From: a virus
Reading direction: 5' to 3' (one strand)
Length of the DNA: 20,574 bases
Virus record (IMG/VR): IMGVR_UViG_3300042558_001523
Span: 1-20,574 of that record
Below, one piece after another: positions 7,064-14,132 of the stretch; the stretch's first letter is position 1, and every line of letters starts with the position of its first letter. Under the pieces are notes generated by a model, which was given only the letters and a program-made list of their open reading frames with translations, did no database searches and was not told the origin of the DNA. Made by a program: the position numbers and the translations under genes.

Positions 7064-7076
7064 TATTTTATAGTTT
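7064..7076 (-). promoter_or_regulatory. Shared leader element AAACTATAAAATA before the 6562-7056 gene
   Basis: This is an exact copy of the 13-base element found before the portal gene, here ending seven bases before the ATG at 7056. Two identical copies before adjacent genes, in otherwise dissimilar short intergenic spacers, suggest a shared initiation or promoter function. The background is very AT-rich, so chance similarity cannot be excluded. Confidence 0.35.
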
Positions 7077-7097
7077 CAACATATAAATATATAAAAA

Positions 7098-8711
7098 TTA
7101 TCGAAGTAACCAAGTTAAGTTTTCAGTTTGCCCTCTACCCAAGTCCATTTCATATGGATTACGTTGTTGTTGCCAGTTTGAAGCGTACACTCCTGTATCA
7201 TTTTGTATAGTAGTTGAGTTCAACATACTCTTTGTCAAATCAATACCTTCTTGTCTTAATCTTAACGCTGTATTTCTTACCCATAACCCTATTGCCAATG
7301 ACATCGTAAGGTCATCATTATATCCTTTCATTGCTTCAGCTCTACCACCATGCCATATAAAAGTAAATAACTCATCAATTAATCTACTAGAACGAATTAA
7401 GATATCTTTATCCTTTATATAATTGTCTAATGCGGATATAATAAGAGGACGAGTTTTAGATGTAGTAGAAAATCCTGCTACCATACTTCTTTCTTCTCTA
7501 TAATATTTGTTACTCATCTGTCTTTCAGTATCTACATACTGTAAATCGTTACTCATATAGAATAAATTCGGATACCCTCTATTGATTACTTGCTGAATAC
7601 ATGCCCAACCAACGTTAGCATTTTCAATTACTAATAATGCGTTATTATATTCGGTTGCTAATGCAGTTAAAAAGTTACCAAAATCTTTTGTATCAATTTT
7701 ACCTTTATATTCCCCAACTTGCGATGAATCTTCGATATCAATAATTTGGCATGTGGAATAATCCGAACCATCTCCTCTCGCCACGTCGGCAGATATCATA
7801 TATTGCCTGTTGTAATTAGGATGTTCCCATATCCAAAGGTTTCCATCGAATCCTCTTTTTTCTACGGGCTCCATTACATATGTTTCTTTATACCACGTTA
7901 ATAGTGCCGGGTCGATTACGGTATCACCCGAACCAATGAAGTCACAATCACATTCTTGTGCTGCTCCTTTAACTCCCAAAATTCGAGTTTGTTCATCTCT
8001 CCAACTTTGATTTCTTTCAGGGTGTACAGTCCAATGTAAGTTAATACAATTGAAACCATTTTGCCCTGCTTCACCTGCTACCCAAGTTTTATGAAAGAAG
8101 TTACCCACACCATTTGGTGTAGAAAGAATAATAGCACTACCACCCGTTGATAGAGTTGATTGTGCCGATAACCAAATTTCATCGATATCTCTAATGAATG
8201 CCGCCTCATCCACTACCAATAGTGATAGGGCTTCCGAACGTCCTGCATCTGGAGAAGATGCGATTGCTTTTACTTGAGAACCATTTTTTAATTTAAGCGA
8301 TAGTTTGTTATCTTCAGCTGCTGCCGTTGAACCATCTCTTAACCAAATAGGTAATAAATCGTGCATAACCCTTACCTTCTCTACTAAGTTTTTTGCAACA
8401 GTTACTTTAGTTGCAATAACCAACGCATTAAAGTCTTGGTTGAATAACATCTTCCAAAGTATAAAGCCCGCCGATAGGGTTGATAAACCTAATTGGCGGG
8501 ATTTAAGAATGATGTTAAATCTATTATCTTTGAATTCATCTAAACAATTTTCCTGAAATGGATATAGATGAAATGGAATTTTACCACGTGTGGGATGTTG
8601 AATGACACAATACTTCTTCATAAAGTATATTGGGTCTAACGCACACTTTCTATACTCTTCAGCAATAATCTGCTTTAAATTCTTAGTATTTTGCTGAACC
8701 TGATTACTCAT
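7098..8711 (-). CDS. 17: Terminase large subunit (DNA-packaging ATPase/nuclease), T4 gp17-like
   Basis: This 537-residue protein has every expected element of the gp17 packaging motor. The ATPase half shows an adenine-binding Q-type motif (HLYPFQ, residues 48-53), Walker A SRQLGLST (71-78), Walker B LSLLVVDEA (Asp168, Glu169) and the coupling motif LSTPNG (196-201). The nuclease half has the three acidic positions of the RNase H-like fold: Asp309 in ISADVARGDGSDYS, Glu363 in LLVIENANVG, and Asp466/Asp467 in YNDDLTMSLAIGL. It cuts concatemeric DNA and drives it through the portal. T4 gp17 is 610 residues, so this is somewhat shorter but complete. Its ATG directly abuts the stop of the upstream gene. 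No frameshift or intein is visible. Confidence 0.97.
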   Translation of the reverse strand: MSNQVQQNTKNLKQIIAEEYRKCALDPIYFMKKYCVIQHPTRGKIPFHLYPFQENCLDEFKDNRFNIILKSRQLGLSTLSAGFILWKMLFNQDFNALVIATKVTVAKNLVEKVRVMHDLLPIWLRDGSTAAAEDNKLSLKLKNGSQVKAIASSPDAGRSEALSLLVVDEAAFIRDIDEIWLSAQSTLSTGGSAIILSTPNGVGNFFHKTWVAGEAGQNGFNCINLHWTVHPERNQSWRDEQTRILGVKGAAQECDCDFIGSGDTVIDPALLTWYKETYVMEPVEKRGFDGNLWIWEHPNYNRQYMISADVARGDGSDYSTCQIIDIEDSSQVGEYKGKIDTKDFGNFLTALATEYNNALLVIENANVGWACIQQVINRGYPNLFYMSNDLQYVDTERQMSNKYYREERSMVAGFSTTSKTRPLIISALDNYIKDKDILIRSSRLIDELFTFIWHGGRAEAMKGYNDDLTMSLAIGLWVRNTALRLRQEGIDLTKSMLNSTTIQNDTGVYASNWQQQRNPYEMDLGRGQTENLTWLLR

Positions 8712-9362
8712 TTATTTTTTTACTTTAATCTTCCAATAAGTACCGAATCCAACATATGGTGATAATCCACCGGTAGTACCATCTACAATTCTATTATTTA
8801 CACCTAAAGTAAATTGATATATTTTATCTTTTTTAGTTTTCAACATTAATCCTGCTCCTATTGAAGAAACAACATCTGCTTTATTGAATCCACCTGTTAA
8901 ACCATAGTAAACTTGGTTTCTAGCTGGCTCTTTAACAATCATAGTTTCTTTGATAGTTCTTTGCTTAACATTTGCATTGAAAGTTCTACCTAAGATTTTG
9001 TTTTGTGAAATTGTATCGGTTACAGCCACAGTTCCTAATGAATCTGGCAATACCAATACATCTTTATATAATACTTTTGAATAGTAATCTTTTAATAATG
9101 CTGCGGTATCTACAACTGCAGGAATTAATACTTCTTTTTCAACGATTGTTTCGTGATAGATATCATCACCCTTCTTAGTTACCACTTTTGTTTTAATCAC
9201 ATCAACCGTATCGATTTCGTGTTTGATAACTTCATACTTTTTACCATCAATTCTGATAGTTCTTCCACCTGGCATTACACCACCTGGATTAAACCATTGT
9301 AGTAAACAATAAATAATCAATGCTACAATAGCGATGTTTTTGAAATTCAATAATTTTTTCAT
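8712..9362 (-). CDS. Membrane-anchored protein with beta-rich C-terminus, upstream of the terminase
   Basis: The product has 216 residues. After MKKLLNFKN comes one hydrophobic segment (residues 10-24, IAIVALIIYCLLQWF) that would serve as an N-terminal inner-membrane anchor or uncleaved signal. A polar, valine/threonine-rich middle follows with beta character (IDTVDVIKTKVVTKKGDDIY, and two TVAV/VDT stretches). The last 65 residues (YYGLTGGFNKADVVSSIGAG, FTLGVNNRIVDGT, LSPYVGFGTYWKIKVKK) look like amphipathic strands of an outer-membrane-type beta hairpin. A protein spanning from the inner to the outer membrane would suggest a spanin-like lysis role, but I see no lipobox and no established family. 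Four bases separate its ATG region from the preceding stop. A structural or host-surface role is equally possible. Confidence 0.6.
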   Translation of the reverse strand: MKKLLNFKNIAIVALIIYCLLQWFNPGGVMPGGRTIRIDGKKYEVIKHEIDTVDVIKTKVVTKKGDDIYHETIVEKEVLIPAVVDTAALLKDYYSKVLYKDVLVLPDSLGTVAVTDTISQNKILGRTFNANVKQRTIKETMIVKEPARNQVYYGLTGGFNKADVVSSIGAGLMLKTKKDKIYQFTLGVNNRIVDGTTGGLSPYVGFGTYWKIKVKK

Positions 9363-9364
9363 AA

Positions 9365-10033
9365 TTAATTTTTTATAAGCTCTGAATGATTAAGTTCACG
9401 TAACTTATCTTCTAATGCTGCTTTCCTCTCCAACAGAGCTTCAATTGCTTCGGTAGCACCATCTATATCTTTTTGTAAATCTTCTTTTACTTTATCAATA
9501 TCAATATCATAATGCCATTTTTGAATAGTACCATCTTCATTAACAAATTCCAATGCGTGCGATACACCTCTCAATCCTTCTTCGAATTGAGCTTTCAAAT
9601 CAATAACATATGATAATTGATTATTTGTTATTTTATAATCTTCGTAAAATGGATATGCTCCATCATGCTTCAATTCTTGCTCTAACTTTCTTAAACAAGT
9701 TACACACAATCCTGTCTTACGAATTATCTTCTTATCTGCATTACTATATTGTATAGTATCACATTTTTCAGATTGACAATTATTTAATTTATCCAAATAT
9801 TGTCTAACCTCGTCCATTTGAGAAACTGATATTTTATATCCTTCCTTTTGCTCCCACTCTTTGCCTTCCTTATCAGTCCAAATTTCACCTACTTCTCTTT
9901 TAGTTTCAGCTTCAGATTCATAACCATGCACACGTTGTGTGTTATCTTCTCTCCCAAATACCGTATCAATAATTTTTTTACGAGTTGGGTGAATATAATT
10001 ATTTTTTTCTTCGAAACTTTTTCTTTTGCTCAT
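9365..10033 (-). CDS. Zinc-ribbon and coiled-coil protein near the terminase (small-terminase candidate)
   Basis: This 222-residue protein has four cysteines in two pairs, C86-x4-C91 and C110-x2-C113 (NCQSEKC, GLCVTC), arranged like a zinc ribbon. The last 45 residues form an acidic/basic coiled coil (DKVKEDLQKDIDGATEAIEA and ERKAALEDKLRELN). The N-terminal third is charged and includes VGEIWTDKEGKEWEQKEGYK, which looks like a conserved phage segment. T4 gene 16, the small terminase, lies next to gene 17 and its product is helical and oligomeric. This gene is one gene away from the terminase, so it is a positional candidate, but a zinc ribbon is not typical of gp16. I would not assign the function without structure prediction. 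A TATAAATA box lies 20 bases before the ATG. Confidence 0.6.
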   Translation of the reverse strand: MSKRKSFEEKNNYIHPTRKKIIDTVFGREDNTQRVHGYESEAETKREVGEIWTDKEGKEWEQKEGYKISVSQMDEVRQYLDKLNNCQSEKCDTIQYSNADKKIIRKTGLCVTCLRKLEQELKHDGAYPFYEDYKITNNQLSYVIDLKAQFEEGLRGVSHALEFVNEDGTIQKWHYDIDIDKVKEDLQKDIDGATEAIEALLERKAALEDKLRELNHSELIKN

Positions 10034-10053
10034 ATTGTTTTATGTTTATAACT

Positions 10054-10061
10054 TATTTATA
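10054..10061 (-). promoter_or_regulatory. Possible T4-type late promoter (TATAAATA) before the terminase-cluster genes
   Basis: The minus strand reads TATAAATA, the exact consensus of T4 late promoters, ending 20 bases before the ATG at 10033. A second near match, TATAAACA, lies at 10043-10050. It sits in a true intergenic gap of 46 bases between the 1341-codon gene and the packaging cluster, a sensible place for a promoter. In DNA this AT-rich a few exact copies are expected by chance, so support is modest. Confidence 0.35.
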
Positions 10062-10079
10062 TATACATATATATATAAT

Positions 10080-13000
10080 TTATCTTCCAAACTTAAAAAT
10101 TCCTAAAATTTGATTCAACGGAGCGAATGTGCCCGTTAATTTATAGGTATTTCCTTTGTAGAAAAATACTAATCCTTCATTTGGAACTAACTTTTCAAAT
10201 CCACCAATAGCGTTTAATCTAGCTAATTCCTTTTCTAATCTTTTTATTTGTGCTTCACTACCACCACTCTTAATATCCGATATAGATGATTCTAAAGATG
10301 TTCTAATAGATTGTAGTGCTGCATCAGGCTGAGCCGTTAATACTGAACTCATAAATGATAAAACTTCTGCACCAACTCCTAAAAAGATATCTTCAAATTT
10401 ACGAAGATTTCCTTTCATAATTTTATCTTTTGCATCTTTATCTACACCATCTGCCCATTTTCTTGCATCCTCATCTGCGATTGATTTAATTGTAAATGAT
10501 TTATTATCAAATGCCCATCTTCTAGCCAATCCTTCTTTTTCTAATTGTGCTAAATTCTTTTTTGATTTATTTACAAAATTCATCCACCAAGCGTAATGAT
10601 AATCAGCTACTCCATCTTTATCCGATAAATTAAATTCAGATTGCAATCTCGATAACATTCCATTAAATTTACTTTTTTGAGAACTTAACTTCTCATCTTT
10701 TGGTAATTTTGTAATTGGAGGTCCTTGGATTGTATATGTACTTTGTACGTGCTTATTAATATCTTTAATCATAGATGCCAATTTACTTTCAGCACCCTTT
10801 ACACCACCAATAGCATTTCCTTTCTCATCGTACTCAACTACATTATGAAATACTAATAGGTTTTGTCCGTATGGAATTACATTTGCATTTTGTGGATAGA
10901 TTACTTCTAAGTTACAAAACGCCGAACCATCTTTGAATATACTCTGTCTTTCCTTTTCTCCCAACGAACTAATTGCCGCTGATAAATCTCTCATTGCGAA
11001 ATTATATGCATCACTCAACGCACCTCTACCACCAAATTTAGATGCTAATGCACTCATATCTAATGCACTTGCTCCACCATTTGATAAATGTCCTTTATTA
11101 CGAGCCGCTATTAACTTACCATTTTTCCAACTGATTGCTAACGCCTGTCCATCGGTTTTTTCTCTAACTACTCCCAACTTACCATCCAAAGCGTTGTTGA
11201 TAATTTTCTTTAAATCACCAAATGTAAGGTTCATTGAAATATCAAATGGATGGTTCATATGTCCATATGCTCCTCCCTCCATTATCATTTCTTTTGATTC
11301 GTAAATGTGTTGGTTTCGTTTGCCAAAATCTCTTAATAGAATTCCGGCTGCTGCATTTGCTTCGTTTTCAACATCGGAGCCGGTTGCACCATCTTCAGGT
11401 CCACCTATGTATCCCGTTTGTCTTTGTTTAAGATGAACCAATTCGTGTGCTAATGTTCTTAGGATATCCGGTGTACTTCTATTAGATACATAAACGTATA
11501 TATCATTGGAATGAGGGTCGTATCCACCAAATGATTTAAATGTGGTAGCAAATTCGTTATCCTTAACTAACTTTATATTAGTTGGTACATTTTCCAAACG
11601 TAATCTCTCATAAGCAAACATAATAAATTCACCTATGATTTGAGCTTTACTTTTTTTTTGCTCTGGAGCTGGAATTTCTTCTTTTAATAAACCCAACTTA
11701 ACAGACATATCAGTTACTTCTTCGTAATCGGTATCTCTTAAACTTCTTTCTACTTCTCTTCTATTTGCATTTGGGTCTGCACATACAGCTGCTCCAATTT
11801 TCTTTCTACCAAATGAACCTGCTTTATCCCACATTTTCATAATGGCTTTATAGTGCCAATCTCCTGCACCAACTTCGTTGAAAGCAGATGGAACTTTTAT
11901 TTTAACCCAACCACCATGTCTAAATAATCTAGCAGGTATTGGTAATGTAGAACCTATTGGTAATTTGTTCTGATATTTTTTATCAATTCCAATTACTTTG
12001 GTAACAAATTCTCTATTCTTATTATCTGCCCCTACTAACTCAACTTCTACTTCAACAGTCTGTCCATTTATTTTAATTTTACCTTTAAAAAATCCTTTTT
12101 GAATTTCACTTAAAGTTCTAAATGTAGTTGCTTGTTTACCATTGATTGTCGGCATTCCGTGTCCATCAGTTCCAATATCTTTAACGGTAACTTTTTTATT
12201 TTTGAATTTACCCATTAAAACTTCATCACCTTTATCAACATCCACACTAACATCTTCTTTAACTAAATCACCAAAGTTTTTACTTTGCTTATACGATTTA
12301 ATAGAGTCCAATAATTGCTCATCTGACATTTCAAATGTTTCCATTTTTTCTGCCATCTTATTTATTATGTTCTGAATATATTTTTCAGAATTCATTTCCT
12401 CTTCTTCAGTAATTAGAGAACGTATTTCCAATAATCCCATAGTTGCGCCGGCTAATCCTGCTCCACCAACTGCGGCTTGAGTACCACCCAATCCCATCGA
12501 TTCTAATGCAACGTGTTTAATAGCATCTTTACCTAAGTGTGCGGCAAATCCACCGGCACCGTGGGTAAATGCCCCAACTGCTCCACTAGCAGTTGCGGAT
12601 GCGGCTCCTCCTAATCCACTACCTGCCGCCAATGCTTTTGCTCCAGCAGCTAAACCACTTCCCAATGCAACACTAGCAACTAAAAGACCTAAATCTTTAT
12701 AGAAATGCTTCATATGGCTTACTTGCTCCTTTCTTTTTTCATCGGAGTACTCCCATTCGCCGGTTTCTTTGTTCTTAGTAGAACCAAGCTTTTGCCCACT
12801 TGCTAATGCTTTATGTCCATCCCAAGCACCTTTTATCATTTCTCCTTTATGTTGTAAAACATGTCCAATTGCTTTAACAACTTTGGTATCGGCTACTTTC
12901 TTTATACCATCTTTCAATGAGTTCATAAATTTAGAACCCTGCTTATGTTCACCTTTATCTATGAAATCTTGCTCTTCTTTATTTAATGATTTAATCTCAT

Positions 13001-14105
13001 TATCCAATGCAGCTTTAACTTCTTCGGCTTTTCTTTCCTTAGCTATTCTATCTTCTGCTGAAGATTTCAATTCCGCTCCTTTTAATTTTTGTTCAGGCGG
13101 TGGACCTTGCTCTTTCCCCGCTTCTCCACCATCTCCTTTTGGTTTATCATCAACTTTACCCTGTGCGGTATCACCCTTTTTAACGGGTTGACCTGGTTGG
13201 TTTGGTACTTCCTTCTTCTTAGGTTCATTTACAGGCGCATCATCCGGTCCAACTAATTTGGAAGCTTGAATATGTGCTTCGTGGTCTTTTGGTAATCTCA
13301 ATGCACCTCTTACAGTGATTTTCTTTTTCTGACCATCTGATGCAGTGTATGATATTTCCTTATCCATTACCGGATTCGGTGCTTCTTCTAAGAAATATTC
13401 ATCTATAAAATTATCTGCTTCTAATACTATTTTTGCTATTTGTTCAGCGATTGGGTCATATACATAAGAATCATCAGTAGTTGCTACTGAACGGATATCA
13501 TCATTTTTCTTTTGTATCTTCTTAACATCCTCTTTGGATGGATAACCTTTTATAAATTCCTCTTTTACTAATTTTTTAGTTATCATTTTATAAATTTCTT
13601 TATCGAATTTTGGATATGCTTTTAAAAATAATTTTTCAGCATTATCCGAACTTAACCATTTTCTTACATCCGTTCCACTAATTGGAGTTGCTTCGGGTGG
13701 TATAATATAAGTATAACCGATTTCCTCATAACCATATCCAGTCTTACCCTTATATGGTTTAAAATACTTACCGGCTAAGCGAGTTGCATCCTTTTCACCA
13801 ACAGCTGCTATGTATGCGGTAGTTTTACCATCATACTTAGAAAGTATTTCTTTAGGAGCATATGGATTTGATACTTGTACAATTTTGCTTGGCGGAATAC
13901 CAAACATTTTACCCATTATAACAACCTTTTCTTTAAAATTAAATGGAGATTTACCACCATCGGTTTTATCGGATGTACCAATGTAAACATTTGCAGCTCC
14001 AAATTTGGATACCAATTTTTGATAAGCGGCATAGTGTCCTTTGTGGAAAGGTTGAAATCTGCCCGAATATATTACTATGGTTTTGTTAACTACTGGTTTA
14101 TCCAC
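10080..14105 (-). CDS. Giant multidomain protein: nucleotidylyltransferase, metallopeptidase-like and ligase-like domains
   Basis: The single open frame of 1341 codons contains several modules. Residues 8-175 form a nucleotidylyltransferase of the NMNAT/PPAT superfamily, with GRFQPFHKGH (15-24) and ISGTDVR (142-148). Residues 285-345 are a Pro/Gly/Lys-rich linker. Residues 470-560 are Gly/Ala-rich and hydrophobic, perhaps membrane-active. Residues 820-930 hold a metallopeptidase-like site, AHELVH (His887, Glu888, His891), with ENEAN at 913-917 as a possible third ligand. Residues 951-1341 resemble a DUF6267-type phage domain with covalent nucleotidyltransferase motifs: KTDG (Lys983), NLEV (Glu1067), LLVFHNV, EGLV (Glu1310) and YKLTG (Lys1322). 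It starts with GTG at 14105, 27 bases after the previous stop; an upstream in-frame start is blocked by that stop. Substrates are unknown. It could be a virion protein processed by the gp21-like protease or ejected into the cell. Confidence 0.8.
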   Translation of the reverse strand: MDKPVVNKTIVIYSGRFQPFHKGHYAAYQKLVSKFGAANVYIGTSDKTDGGKSPFNFKEKVVIMGKMFGIPPSKIVQVSNPYAPKEILSKYDGKTTAYIAAVGEKDATRLAGKYFKPYKGKTGYGYEEIGYTYIIPPEATPISGTDVRKWLSSDNAEKLFLKAYPKFDKEIYKMITKKLVKEEFIKGYPSKEDVKKIQKKNDDIRSVATTDDSYVYDPIAEQIAKIVLEADNFIDEYFLEEAPNPVMDKEISYTASDGQKKKITVRGALRLPKDHEAHIQASKLVGPDDAPVNEPKKKEVPNQPGQPVKKGDTAQGKVDDKPKGDGGEAGKEQGPPPEQKLKGAELKSSAEDRIAKERKAEEVKAALDNEIKSLNKEEQDFIDKGEHKQGSKFMNSLKDGIKKVADTKVVKAIGHVLQHKGEMIKGAWDGHKALASGQKLGSTKNKETGEWEYSDEKRKEQVSHMKHFYKDLGLLVASVALGSGLAAGAKALAAGSGLGGAASATASGAVGAFTHGAGGFAAHLGKDAIKHVALESMGLGGTQAAVGGAGLAGATMGLLEIRSLITEEEEMNSEKYIQNIINKMAEKMETFEMSDEQLLDSIKSYKQSKNFGDLVKEDVSVDVDKGDEVLMGKFKNKKVTVKDIGTDGHGMPTINGKQATTFRTLSEIQKGFFKGKIKINGQTVEVEVELVGADNKNREFVTKVIGIDKKYQNKLPIGSTLPIPARLFRHGGWVKIKVPSAFNEVGAGDWHYKAIMKMWDKAGSFGRKKIGAAVCADPNANRREVERSLRDTDYEEVTDMSVKLGLLKEEIPAPEQKKSKAQIIGEFIMFAYERLRLENVPTNIKLVKDNEFATTFKSFGGYDPHSNDIYVYVSNRSTPDILRTLAHELVHLKQRQTGYIGGPEDGATGSDVENEANAAAGILLRDFGKRNQHIYESKEMIMEGGAYGHMNHPFDISMNLTFGDLKKIINNALDGKLGVVREKTDGQALAISWKNGKLIAARNKGHLSNGGASALDMSALASKFGGRGALSDAYNFAMRDLSAAISSLGEKERQSIFKDGSAFCNLEVIYPQNANVIPYGQNLLVFHNVVEYDEKGNAIGGVKGAESKLASMIKDINKHVQSTYTIQGPPITKLPKDEKLSSQKSKFNGMLSRLQSEFNLSDKDGVADYHYAWWMNFVNKSKKNLAQLEKEGLARRWAFDNKSFTIKSIADEDARKWADGVDKDAKDKIMKGNLRKFEDIFLGVGAEVLSFMSSVLTAQPDAALQSIRTSLESSISDIKSGGSEAQIKRLEKELARLNAIGGFEKLVPNEGLVFFYKGNTYKLTGTFAPLNQILGIFKFGR

Positions 14106-14132
14106 TATCCTATTATTTGTATATAAATATTC

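Noticed and set aside
10034-10079. Alternating AT tract between the giant gene and the packaging cluster, considered as an origin or terminator
   Set aside because: It is only about 20 bases of TATATA-like sequence without repeats of an initiator site or a T run; the promoter-like box is the only element I can support there.
12769-13191. Plus-strand open frame of about 140 codons
   Set aside because: It is antisense to the low-complexity linker and adjoining region of the giant gene; its Ser/Pro/Cys-rich product mirrors the Lys/Gly-rich coding strand.
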